A DNA stretch of 64,000 nucleotides from Streptomyces sp. SID13726. GTDB taxonomy: Bacteria > Actinomycetota > Actinomycetes > Streptomycetales > Streptomycetaceae. Shown piece after piece: positions 49,662-57,617 of this stretch. The notes below the pieces were generated by a model. That model had not been told where the DNA came from. It was given only the letters and a program-made list of their open reading frames with translations, and ran no database searches. The stretch spans positions 124,001-188,000 of the forward strand of contig NZ_JAAGLY010000009.1 of assembly GCF_010548375.1 (NCBI RefSeq), read 5' to 3'. The translations under genes were made by a program, and so were the position numbers. Numbering within the stretch: position 1 is the stretch's first letter; each line of letters opens with the position of its first letter.

Positions 49662-50644
49662 AGCGTGCTCCAGTCGTGATCGGGATAGCGGTGCACGGGC
49701 GCCGACACATCGTCGAGCGCCCGGCAGATCTCGTCAGGAAGACTAAGGGCCTCCACTGACAATGCCGCCGTGAGCTGCTGCGAGTTGCGCGCGCCGACGA
49801 TCGGGGCGGCCACTCCCGGCCGGTCCCTGACCCACGCGAGGGCCACCTGGAGCGGGGTGACGGCGAGCCCGTCGGCCGCCGTGGTCACCGCGTCCACGAT
49901 GCTGCTCGCCATGTCGTCGAGGTAGGGCGCGACGAAGGGTGCCATGTGCTCCGAGGCACCCCGGGAGTCGGACGGCGTGGTGTTGCCCCGGTACTTGCCC
50001 GTCAGCACCCCGCGCCCCAGCGGGGACGAGGGCAGCAGCCCGATGCCCAGGTCCAGCGCGGCCGGCAGCACCTCGCGCTCGATCCCGCGCTGGAGCAGCG
50101 AGTACTCCAGCTGTGTCGCGGCCAGCCGGGTCCGCGTCCCGGGCGCCGCCAGCTGCCAGGTGCCCGCCTTGGCGAGCTGCCAGCCGCAGAAGTTGGAGAC
50201 CCCGGCATAGCGCGCCCGCCCGCTGCTGACGGCCAGGTCGAGGGCCTGGAGCGTCTCCTCCAGGGGGGTCCAGGGGTCGTAGGAGTGGATGTGCCAGACG
50301 TCGACGTAGTCCGTGCCGAGCCGGGCCAGCGAGTCGTCCAGCGCGGAGAGCAGGTGTCCGCGCGAGCCGTCGACCCGGCGGTCCGGGTCGGCCACGCTGC
50401 CCGCCTTGGTGGAGATGACCAGGTCCCGGCGCGGGACCAGCCCTTCTATGAGGCGTCCGAGCAGGTACTCGGACTCTCCGTCGCCGTACACGTCCGCCGT
50501 GTCGACCAGCGTCCCGCCCGCCTCCCAGAACGTTTTCAGGAGGTCCGCCGCGTCGTGCTCGTCGGTGTCCCTGCCCCAGGTGAGGGTGCCGAGCCCGATG
50601 CGGGACACGCGCAGGCCGGTACGGCCGAGATGCCTCTGCTCCAT
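49658..50644 (-). CDS. aldo/keto reductase
   Basis: This is a 328-residue NADPH-dependent oxidoreductase of the AKR TIM-barrel type. It has the catalytic tetrad Asp and Tyr in DTADVYGDGESEYLLGRL, Lys in LVISTKAG, and His in VDVWHIHSYD. C-terminal cofactor contacts lie in APIVGARNSQQL. It reduces an aldehyde or ketone; the family is broad and the substrate open. It heads a two-gene operon with the RecD2-like gene, coupled by a 4-base overlap. ATG 50644 begins MEQRHLGRTGLRVSRIGLGT. Confidence 0.93.
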   Translation of the reverse strand: MEQRHLGRTGLRVSRIGLGTLTWGRDTDEHDAADLLKTFWEAGGTLVDTADVYGDGESEYLLGRLIEGLVPRRDLVISTKAGSVADPDRRVDGSRGHLLSALDDSLARLGTDYVDVWHIHSYDPWTPLEETLQALDLAVSSGRARYAGVSNFCGWQLAKAGTWQLAAPGTRTRLAATQLEYSLLQRGIEREVLPAALDLGIGLLPSSPLGRGVLTGKYRGNTTPSDSRGASEHMAPFVAPYLDDMASSIVDAVTTAADGLAVTPLQVALAWVRDRPGVAAPIVGARNSQQLTAALSVEALSLPDEICRALDDVSAPVHRYPDHDWSTL

Positions 50645-50796
50645 GAACGCCGAGATTACTGGCCAGAACCTGTCGCGTGGGGGCCTGTGGACAACGGATT
50701 CCCACAGGTGCGCGGCGAATTGCCGTCCGGTCACCGGCCCGGGCCGTGACCTGCCCCGCCGCGCCCTGTCACGCTAAGGTCTGCCAGCAAGGGACG

Positions 50797-50810
50797 TTAC
50801 TGATCGGTAA
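50797..50810. promoter_or_regulatory. candidate operator before the F420-type oxidoreductase
   Basis: TTACTGATCGGTAA is a palindrome with 6 of 7 pairs, ending 12 bases before the ATG and overlapping the ribosome site region. Similar TTAC-N6-GTAA sites serve TetR proteins of lipid genes in actinobacteria. No second copy was seen here. Confidence 0.35.
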
Positions 50811-50822
50811 GGGGAATCGGCC

Positions 50823-51878
50823 ATGCAGCTCGGGATCAACCTCGGCTACTGGGGCGCCGGAATGGACGCGGACAATCTCGCCGTCGCCCAGGAGGCCGAC
50901 CGGCTCGGATACGCCGTCTGCTGGGCCGCCGAGGCCTACGGCTCGGACGCGGCCACCGTGCTCACCTGGGTCGCCGCCCAGACCGAGCGGATCGACGTCG
51001 GTTCGGCCATCTTCCAGATCCCGGCCCGCCAGCCGGCGATGACCGCGATGACCGCCGCGACCCTCGACTCGCTCTCCGGCGGCCGCTTCCGGCTCGGCCT
51101 CGGCGTCTCGGGGCCGCAGGTCTCCGAGGGCTGGTACGGCGTCAAGTTCGACAAGCCGCTGGCACGCACGCGTGAGTACGTCGAGATCGTACGGAAGGCC
51201 ATGACACGCGAGCGCCTGTCGTACGAGGGCGAGCACTGGACGCTGCCGCTGCCCGACGGTCCCGGCAAGCCGCTCAAGCTGACCGTGCACCCGCAGCGCG
51301 AGCACATCCCGCTGTACATCGCCGCGATCGGCCCGAAGAACCTGGAGCAGACCGGCGAGATCGCCGACGGCGCCCTGCTGATCTTCCCCTCGGCCGAGCA
51401 CCTGGAGGACACCGCGATCCGGCATCTGCGTGCCGGTCGCGAGAAGGCGGGCAAGACCCTCGACGGGTTCGACATCTGCCCGACCCTGCCGCTGGCCCTC
51501 GGCGAGGACAAGGACGTGACCACCCTCGCCGACACCTTCCGCCCCTACACCGCGCTCTACGTCGGCGGCATGGGCAGCCGCAAGCAGAACTTCTACAACC
51601 AGCTCGCCCGGCGCATGGGCTTCGAGGCGGCGGCCGCCGAGGTCCAGGACAAGTACCTGGCCGGCGACAAGGACGGCGCCGCGGCCGCCGTCCCGCACGA
51701 CCTGATCGACAAGACGGCCCTGCTCGGCTCGGTGGACCGCATCGCGGACCGCATGAAGGAGTACGCCGCGGCCGGTGTCACGACCCTGACCCTGGCCCCC
51801 GCGGGCTTCACCCTCGACGAGCGCCTCGCCGCACTCCGCGCCGGCACCGAGGCGATGGAGCGCGCCGGGCTCGCGTAA
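50823..51878 (+). CDS. LLM-class F420-dependent oxidoreductase
   Basis: This 351-residue protein has the luciferase-like TIM barrel: MQLGINLGYWGAGMDADNLA, the CWAAEAYGSDAATVLTWVAA segment of F420-binding members, IDVGSAIFQIPARQPAMTAM, and SGGRFRLGLGVSGPQVSEGW. F420-binding members of this class reduce or oxidise small organic molecules using the deazaflavin made by actinobacteria. The C-terminal LLGSVDRIADRMKEYAAAGV is typical. The substrate is unknown. A terminator at 51907 follows. Confidence 0.93.
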   Translation: MQLGINLGYWGAGMDADNLAVAQEADRLGYAVCWAAEAYGSDAATVLTWVAAQTERIDVGSAIFQIPARQPAMTAMTAATLDSLSGGRFRLGLGVSGPQVSEGWYGVKFDKPLARTREYVEIVRKAMTRERLSYEGEHWTLPLPDGPGKPLKLTVHPQREHIPLYIAAIGPKNLEQTGEIADGALLIFPSAEHLEDTAIRHLRAGREKAGKTLDGFDICPTLPLALGEDKDVTTLADTFRPYTALYVGGMGSRKQNFYNQLARRMGFEAAAAEVQDKYLAGDKDGAAAAVPHDLIDKTALLGSVDRIADRMKEYAAAGVTTLTLAPAGFTLDERLAALRAGTEAMERAGLA

Positions 51879-51906
51879 CGGCGACGGCGGCGCCCGGAAA
51901 AGCTCT

Positions 51907-51949
51907 ACGGCCGTGGTGGGGGCTCGGGGGTCTTCCCCGCCACGGCCGT
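51907..51949 (+). terminator. terminator after the F420-type gene
   Basis: ACGGCCGTGGTGGGG (51907-51921) pairs with CCCCGCCACGGCCGT (51935-51949), 15 base pairs with one G-U and a 13-base loop. Confidence 0.75.
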
Positions 51950-52113
51950 CACGTGATTCAACGCGCCCACGCGCGCGCGGTTACGCCCCGGACGTGACCC
52001 CGGTGGTCCTCCTTTTGGCGGAGTTGTCCGACACAGCTGTTGCAGTGCCCCTCGCGCCGCATTTGACTCTTTCTTTGCGGATTGCCGCGGAGTCCGGCAG
52101 AGAGGTGCCCACG

Positions 52114-52902
52114 ATGCTTTCGGCCAAGAGTCTGTACCAGGAGATCCTCGACAACGACGAGTCCTTCCGGCTGTTCTGTTCCATCGCGGCCAGCGGGGAG
52201 TCGCAGGGCGGCTGGGAGAACGCCCGAATCGCCGCCCTGGTGCCGCGGAGCGAGCGCGACCTCGCCCCCAAGATCACCCGGCACGGCGCCGACGAGGACA
52301 AGCACGGGCGGATCTTCAACGCCCTGATGAAGAAGCGTCATCTCGAACCCGTCCCGGTTCCGCCGGAGACCGACTACACGATGCTCCTGGAGAAGCACGG
52401 CATCGGCCTCGCCCACGAGAAGCTCAAGAGCGACGAGCCGCTCACCGTGCGGGACATCGTCACCTACCTCGCCCACAGCCGGGTCACCGAGCAGCGCGCC
52501 TCCGAGCAGATGGAGCTCCTTCGCAAGCATTTCGCCGACCATCCCGACCTCGGCCGCGCGGTGAAGATGATCTCGAACGACGAGGACAACCACCTCGCCT
52601 ACTGCCACGAGGAACTGCTGCGCTTCGCGTACGCGGGGCACGGCCGCGCCATCCAGGAGACGCTCAGGGAGTGCGCGCTGGCCGAGATCCGCGTCTACCG
52701 GGACGTCAGCCTCGCGGTGATGGCCCACATGGGACGCATCCTCGGCTGGCCGCGAGCGAAGTCGGCGGTCCTGGCCGCGGGCATCCACGGCGTCTACGCC
52801 TACGAGCGCGCCGCGGGCTGGCGCCGCATGGTCTCCCTCCGGATGCCGGAGCGCCGTGACGCCCTCGGCGGACCGGCCACCTCGGCCCCCGAGTTCGCGT
52901 GA
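52114..52902 (+). CDS. ferritin-like domain protein
   Basis: This is a 262-residue all-helical protein. Metal-ligand-like motifs are RHGADEDKHGRIFNALMKK and ISNDEDNHLAYCHEELLRF, both of the ExxH/DExxH kind in a four-helix bundle, with a further Glu in SRVTEQRASEQMELLRK. It resembles ferritin-like oxidases/hydroxylases rather than storage ferritins. No signal peptide is seen. ATG 52114 follows AGAGG. The open frame upstream includes an apparently noncoding leader. Confidence 0.85.
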   Translation: MLSAKSLYQEILDNDESFRLFCSIAASGESQGGWENARIAALVPRSERDLAPKITRHGADEDKHGRIFNALMKKRHLEPVPVPPETDYTMLLEKHGIGLAHEKLKSDEPLTVRDIVTYLAHSRVTEQRASEQMELLRKHFADHPDLGRAVKMISNDEDNHLAYCHEELLRFAYAGHGRAIQETLRECALAEIRVYRDVSLAVMAHMGRILGWPRAKSAVLAAGIHGVYAYERAAGWRRMVSLRMPERRDALGGPATSAPEFA

Positions 52903-52909
52903 GCCGCCT

Positions 52910-53905
52910 CTAGAGCCAGCCCCGGCGCTTGAACGTCCGGTACAGCAGTACCTCCAGGACGGCCATCAGCGCGATCACCGCCGGATACGACCACACCCAG
53001 TGCAACTCGGGCATGTGGTCGAAGTTCATGCCGTAGATCCCCGCGATCATCGTGGGGATCGCGGCCATGGCCGCCCACGCGGAGATCTTCCGCATGTCGT
53101 CGTTCTGCCGCACGCTCATCTGCGCGAGATGCGCCGACAGGACGTCCGACACCAGCCGGTCGAGCCCCTCCACCGACTCGTTCACGCGCGCGAGATGGTC
53201 GTTGACGTCCCGGAAGAAGGGCCGCGCCCGGTCGTTCACGAACGGCACGGTCCCGCCGAACGCCCCCACGCCCGCCAGCCGGGTCAGCGGCACCGCGAGC
53301 GGCCCGGTGGCCCGGCGGAACTCCAGGACCTGCCGCTTGAAGGTGTAGATCCGGGACGCGGTGTTCCGCGAACCGCCGCCGTCCGGCGAGAACACCTCCG
53401 CCTCCAGCTCCTCCAGGTCGGTCCCCAGCTCCGTCGCCACCTCCAGGTAGTGGTCCACGACGGCGTCGGCGACCGCGTACAGCACCGCGGTGGGCCCCTT
53501 GCCGAGCAGCTGGGGCTCGTGCTCCAGACGCTCCCGTACGGCCTTCAGGGGCGAGCCCACGCCATGACGGACCGTCACCACGAAGGCGTCGCCGAGGAAG
53601 AGCATGACCTCGCCGGTGGAGACGGAATCGCTCTCGGGCTCGTACCTGACCGGCTTGAGGACCACGAACAGCGAGTCGTCGTACACCTCCAGCTTGGGCC
53701 GCTGATGTGCCTTGAGGGCGTCCTCCACGGCCAGCGGATGCAGTCCGAACTCCCGGGTGACCAGGTCGAACTCCTTCTCTCTGGGCTCGTGCAGCCCGAT
53801 CCAGACGAACCCGCCCGAGGCCCGCGCCGCGTCCAGCGCGTCCGACAGGTCCTCGGGGCCGTCCGTCCGGTGCCCGTCCCGGTAGATGCCGCAGTCGACG
53901 ATCAC
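52910..53905 (-). CDS. CorA-family magnesium/cobalt transporter
   Basis: This is a 331-residue protein with a large cytoplasmic alpha/beta domain (GFVWIGLHEPREKEFDLVTR, AVEDALKAHQRPKLEVYDDS) and two C-terminal transmembrane helices. The pore signature YGMNF is present after AIPTMIAGI. It is a homopentameric divalent-cation channel of the inner membrane, mainly for Mg2+. GTG 53905 (MIVDCGIYRDG) has GGGAG upstream; ATG 53941 would add 12 residues without a ribosome site. It is convergent with the ferritin-like gene and divergent from the phosphatase gene. Confidence 0.93.
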   Translation of the reverse strand: MIVDCGIYRDGHRTDGPEDLSDALDAARASGGFVWIGLHEPREKEFDLVTREFGLHPLAVEDALKAHQRPKLEVYDDSLFVVLKPVRYEPESDSVSTGEVMLFLGDAFVVTVRHGVGSPLKAVRERLEHEPQLLGKGPTAVLYAVADAVVDHYLEVATELGTDLEELEAEVFSPDGGGSRNTASRIYTFKRQVLEFRRATGPLAVPLTRLAGVGAFGGTVPFVNDRARPFFRDVNDHLARVNESVEGLDRLVSDVLSAHLAQMSVRQNDDMRKISAWAAMAAIPTMIAGIYGMNFDHMPELHWVWSYPAVIALMAVLEVLLYRTFKRRGWL

Positions 53906-53967
53906 GGAGCGTATTCTCCCGTCGCTCGAAGAACGTTGCATTCCGGTGTACGCCTACCCTGGGCGGC

Positions 53968-54654
53968 ATGCCCACGCTGATCCTCGTCCGGCACGGACGA
54001 TCCACCGCCAACACCGAGGGACTGCTCGCCGGGTGGACGCCCGGGGTCGCCCTGGACGAGCGCGGCGCCGCACAGGCCGCCGCGCTGCCCGGACGGCTCG
54101 ACGGAGTACCGATCGCCGAGGTCGTCGCGAGCCCCCTCCAGCGCTGCCAGGAAACGATTCAGCCGCTGCTCGACGCCCGGCCGGGACTCTCCGCGCACGC
54201 CGAGGAGCGGATCGGGGAGTGCCACTACGGCGACTGGTCCGGCCGCAAGCTCGCCGAACTGATGGACGAGCCGCTCATGGAGGTCGTACAGGCGCATCCG
54301 TCGGCGGCGGCGTTCCCCGGCGGCGAGTCCATGCGGGCCATGCAGACGCGCGCGGCGGAGGCCGTACGCGAGTGGAACGCGCGCGTGGAGCGCGACCACG
54401 GCGCCGACGCCGTCTATCTGATGTGCTCGCACGGCGACATCATCAAGTCGCTCGTGGCCGACGCACTCGGACTTCATCTCGACCTCTTCCAGAGGATCTC
54501 CGTTGAACCGTGTTCCATCACCGTCATCCGTTACACCCGTCTGAGGCCGTTTCTCGTCCGCCTCGGTGACACCGGTGACTTCGCCTCCCTGGTGCCGCGC
54601 GAGGAGGCGCGGAGCGGTGACGCTCAGGTCGGTGGTGGTGCGGGCGCACCGTGA
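53968..54654 (+). CDS. histidine phosphatase family protein (MSMEG_4193 type)
   Basis: This 228-residue protein has the phosphoglycerate mutase-like core. The catalytic His is in ILVRHGRSTANTEGLLAG, with Arg and Glu in SPLQRCQETIQPLL, a GECHYGDWSGRKL segment, and the second His in YLMCSHGDIIKSLV. It is the first of three genes (this, DUF3090, kinase-like) that precede mshC in many actinobacteria, so a role linked to mycothiol or a shared unknown pathway is likely. Substrate unknown. Confidence 0.92.
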   Translation: MPTLILVRHGRSTANTEGLLAGWTPGVALDERGAAQAAALPGRLDGVPIAEVVASPLQRCQETIQPLLDARPGLSAHAEERIGECHYGDWSGRKLAELMDEPLMEVVQAHPSAAAFPGGESMRAMQTRAAEAVREWNARVERDHGADAVYLMCSHGDIIKSLVADALGLHLDLFQRISVEPCSITVIRYTRLRPFLVRLGDTGDFASLVPREEARSGDAQVGGGAGAP

Positions 54655-54741
54655 TCGTCGGGCGCAGTAGGGTGAAGCGGTTCACACAAGCGCGTTCACG
54701 CATGGACGTTCCCGTACTCACGAATCCAATGGAGACAGGAC

Positions 54742-55332
54742 GTGTCCCGTCAGGTGTTCCTCTATGACCCTCCGGACCGCTTCGTCGCGGGCACGGTCGG
54801 ACTGCCCGGACGCCGTACGTTCTTCCTCCAGGCCACGGCCGGCCCCCGGGTGACCAGCGTGGCCCTGGAGAAGACGCAGGTCGCCGCCCTCGCCGAGCGG
54901 ATGGACGAACTCCTCGACGAGGTCGTGCGCCGCAGCGGCGGCAGCGCCTCGGTCCCGGCGGTCCCGCCCACCGAGGTCTCCGACACCGCCCCCCTCGACA
55001 CCCCCGTCGAGGAGGAGTTCCGGGTCGGCACCATGGCCCTCGCCTGGGACGGCGAGGAGCAGCGCATGATCGTCGAGGCGCAGGCCCTCGTCGAGCTGGA
55101 GGCCGACTCCGAGGAGGACCTCGCCGAGGCCGAGGAGAAGCTCCTCCAGGACGAGGAGAACGGACCCCCGATGCTGCGGGTCCGCCTCACCGGCGCGCAG
55201 GCCAGAGCCTTCGCCAAGCGTGCCCTGGACGTCGTCAACGCCGGGCGGCCGCCGTGCCCGCTGTGCAGCCTCCCGCTCGACCCGGAAGGACACGTATGTC
55301 CGCGCCAGAACGGATACCGCCGCGGAGCGTGA
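54742..55332 (+). CDS. DUF3090 family protein
   Basis: This is a 196-residue actinobacterial protein. It has family starts QVFLYDPPDRFVAGTVGLPG and RTFFLQA, and an acidic middle helix (LEADSEEDLAEAEEKLLQDE). The C-terminal CPLCSLPLDPEGHVCPRQNG is a possible zinc site. It begins at GTG 54742, and the next gene starts 37 bases before it ends. Function unknown; it keeps company with the phosphatase and mshC. Confidence 0.92.
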   Translation: MSRQVFLYDPPDRFVAGTVGLPGRRTFFLQATAGPRVTSVALEKTQVAALAERMDELLDEVVRRSGGSASVPAVPPTEVSDTAPLDTPVEEEFRVGTMALAWDGEEQRMIVEAQALVELEADSEEDLAEAEEKLLQDEENGPPMLRVRLTGAQARAFAKRALDVVNAGRPPCPLCSLPLDPEGHVCPRQNGYRRGA

Positions 55333-56108
55333 CCACCGCGGAGCTGCTCACCCGGGGTGAGCTGACGGTACGCGGGCAGATCCGGGACGCCTCCAACGCG
55401 GTGCTCCAGTGCTCCGTCTCGTGCGACGGCCAGGAGGTTCTCTGCGTCTACAAGCCGGTCCGCGGCGAGAGACCCCTCTGGGACTTCCCCGACGGCACCC
55501 TCGCCCAGCGCGAGGTCGCCGCCTACGAGGTGTCCGAGGCGACCGGCTGGGGCCTGGTGCCGCCCACCGTGCTGCGGGACGGGCCCTACGGCGAGGGCAT
55601 GTGCCAGCTGTGGATCGAGGGCGTCCCGGGCAGCGAGCTGCTCGCCCTGGTCGAGGCCGAGGAGCCCGAGCCGGGCTGGAGGGCCATCGGCTTCGCCGAG
55701 GTCGACGAGGGGCGTACCGCGCTCCTGGTGCACGCGGACGACGAGCGGCTGCGCAGGCTCGCCGTCCTCGACGCCGTGATCAACAACGCGGACCGCAAGG
55801 GCGGCCACCTGCTGCCCGCCGCCGAGGACCGCCTCTACGCCATCGACCACGGCGTGACCTTCAACACCGAGAACAAGCTGCGGACCCTGCTGTGGGGCTG
55901 GGCGGGGGAGCCCCTCACCGGCGAGGCCGTCGACGTGCTCAAAGGGCTCAAGGAGGCCCTGTCGGGCGAGCTGGCCGACCGGCTGGCCGACCTGATCACC
56001 CCCGCCGAGATCGACGCCACGCGCGCGCGTGTCGACGCCCTGCTGGACTCCGGGAAGCACCCGGAACCCGGCGGTGAGTGGCCGGCCATTCCCTGGCCGC
56101 CCGTCTAG
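55296..56108 (+). CDS. SCO1664-family protein (PI3/PI4-kinase-like fold)
   Basis: This is a 270-residue protein with a kinase-like core. Marks are an ATP-site strand GQEVLCVYKPVRGERPLWDF, a catalytic-loop-like VLDAVINNADRKGGHLLPA, and a metal motif YAIDHGVTFNTENKL. The order VINNADRKGGH...DHG matches the PI3/PI4 or HipA-like kinases, so phosphotransfer is likely. ATG 55296 follows GGAAGG and overlaps DUF3090 by 37 bases. mshC follows after 101 bases. Confidence 0.9.
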   Translation: MSAPERIPPRSVTTAELLTRGELTVRGQIRDASNAVLQCSVSCDGQEVLCVYKPVRGERPLWDFPDGTLAQREVAAYEVSEATGWGLVPPTVLRDGPYGEGMCQLWIEGVPGSELLALVEAEEPEPGWRAIGFAEVDEGRTALLVHADDERLRRLAVLDAVINNADRKGGHLLPAAEDRLYAIDHGVTFNTENKLRTLLWGWAGEPLTGEAVDVLKGLKEALSGELADRLADLITPAEIDATRARVDALLDSGKHPEPGGEWPAIPWPPV

Positions 56109-56209
56109 CGGGACACTGCACACGGCACCGGACCGCGCAAGAAGGCCTTACCGGCCATCCGGCCCGGTCCGGTTCGTATACGGAACACCAGTCCGGTTAG
56201 GCTCATGAC

Positions 56210-57439
56210 ATGCATGCCTGGCCCGCTTCCGAGGTCCCCGCCCTGCCTGGTCAGGGCCGCGACCTGAGGATCCACGACACCGCGACCGACGGTCTTGTCA
56301 CCCTCGACCCCGGTCCCGTCGCCCGTCTCTACGTCTGCGGCATCACGCCGTACGACGCCACCCACATGGGGCACGCGGCGACCTACAACGCGTTCGACCT
56401 CGTGCAGCGCGTGTGGCTCGACACCAAGCGCCAGGTCCACTACGTCCAGAACGTCACCGACATCGACGACCCGCTCCTGGAGCGCGCCGAGCGGGACAGC
56501 GTCGACTGGACCGCCCTCGCCGAGAAGGAGACGGCCCTCTTCCGCGAGGACATGACCGCCCTGCGGATGCTCCCCCCGCGGGACTACATCGGCGCGGTCG
56601 AGGCGATACCCGGGATCGTGCCGCTCGTCGAGCGGCTGCGGGACGCCGGTGCCGCCTACGAACTCGAGGGCGACACCTACTTCTCCGTCGAGTCCGACCC
56701 CAACTTCGGCAAGGTCTCGAACCTCGACGCGGCCGCCATGCGGCTGCTGTCCGCCGAGCGCGGCGGCGACCCGGACCGCCCGGGCAAGAAGAACCCGCTC
56801 GACCCGATGCTGTGGATGGCCGCCCGCGAGGGCGAGCCCAGCTGGGACGGCGCCTCGCTCGGCCGGGGACGCCCCGGCTGGCACATCGAGTGCGTCGCCA
56901 TCGCCCTCGACCACCTGGGCATGACCTTCGACGTCCAGGGCGGCGGCTCCGACCTCGCCTTCCCGCACCACGAGATGGGCGCCTCCCACGCCCAGGCGCT
57001 CACCGGCGAGTTCCCCATGGCCAAGGCGTACGTCCACGCCGGCATGGTCGGCCTCGACGGCGAGAAGATGTCCAAGTCCAAGGGCAACCTGGTCTTCGTC
57101 TCCCAGCTGCGCCGCGACGGCGTCGACCCCGCAGCCATCCGGCTCGCCCTGCTCGCCCACCACTACCGGGCCGACTGGGAGTGGACCGACCAGGTCCTCC
57201 AGGACGCCGTGGACCGGCTCGGCCGCTGGCGTGCCGCCGTCTCCCGGCCCGACGGACCCTCCGCCGAGGCGCTCGTCGAGGAGATCCGCGAGGCCCTCTC
57301 GAACGACCTGGACGCCCCGGCCGCGCTGCTCGCCGTGGACCGCTGGGCCGCCGCACAGGAGGAGCACGGCGGCACCGACACGGGCGCGCCCGGCGTGGTG
57401 ACGCGTGCGGTGGACGCGCTCCTCGGAGTCGCGCTGTGA
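56210..57439 (+). CDS. mshC: cysteine:1D-myo-inositol 2-amino-2-deoxy-glucopyranoside ligase (MshC)
   Basis: This is a 409-residue class I aminoacyl-tRNA-synthetase-like ligase. It uses ATP to join cysteine to GlcN-inositol, the third named step of mycothiol synthesis. The zinc and HIGH region reads YVCGITPYDATHMGHAATYN; the zinc Cys and His recur in WHIECVAIAL and FPHHEMGASHAQ. The KMSKS loop is KMSKSKGNLVF. It lacks the tRNA-binding tail of true CysRS, which separates it from cysS. ATG 56210 starts MHAWPASEVPALPGQG. Confidence 0.95.
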   Translation: MHAWPASEVPALPGQGRDLRIHDTATDGLVTLDPGPVARLYVCGITPYDATHMGHAATYNAFDLVQRVWLDTKRQVHYVQNVTDIDDPLLERAERDSVDWTALAEKETALFREDMTALRMLPPRDYIGAVEAIPGIVPLVERLRDAGAAYELEGDTYFSVESDPNFGKVSNLDAAAMRLLSAERGGDPDRPGKKNPLDPMLWMAAREGEPSWDGASLGRGRPGWHIECVAIALDHLGMTFDVQGGGSDLAFPHHEMGASHAQALTGEFPMAKAYVHAGMVGLDGEKMSKSKGNLVFVSQLRRDGVDPAAIRLALLAHHYRADWEWTDQVLQDAVDRLGRWRAAVSRPDGPSAEALVEEIREALSNDLDAPAALLAVDRWAAAQEEHGGTDTGAPGVVTRAVDALLGVAL

Positions 57440-57440
57440 G

Positions 57441-57502
57441 GCCGTAGGGAGTCGCAGGGAGCCCTGGGGAAAGTAGGAAGCCGTAGGGAGCCCTGGGGAA
57501 AG
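57441..57502. repeat. short direct repeats after mshC
   Basis: AGGGAGCCCTGGGGAAAG occurs at 57456-57473 and again at 57485-57502. GCCGTAGGGAG occurs at 57441 and 57480. They are exact and sit just before the mshC terminator; probably a local duplication. Confidence 0.75.
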
Positions 57503-57536
57503 GGGCGTTTCCTCTCCGCGGAGGGAAGCGCCCCTT
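57500..57536. terminator. bidirectional terminator between mshC and the S8 protein
   Basis: AAGGGGCGTTTCC pairs with GGAAGCGCCCCTT (13 base pairs, one G-U) around an inner CTCCGCGGAG region. Convergent genes flank it. Confidence 0.7.
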
Positions 57537-57617
57537 CGTCCTGCGGGTGCCGTGCGTCCTGGGGATGCCGCGCCGGCTGAGGGCGCCGCACGTCCTGGGA
57601 ATGCCGTGCGGGGACCG

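Noticed and set aside
56210..57439. Cysteinyl-tRNA synthetase.
   Set aside because: It lacks the C-terminal anticodon-binding region, has MshC length, and sits in the mshC neighbourhood.
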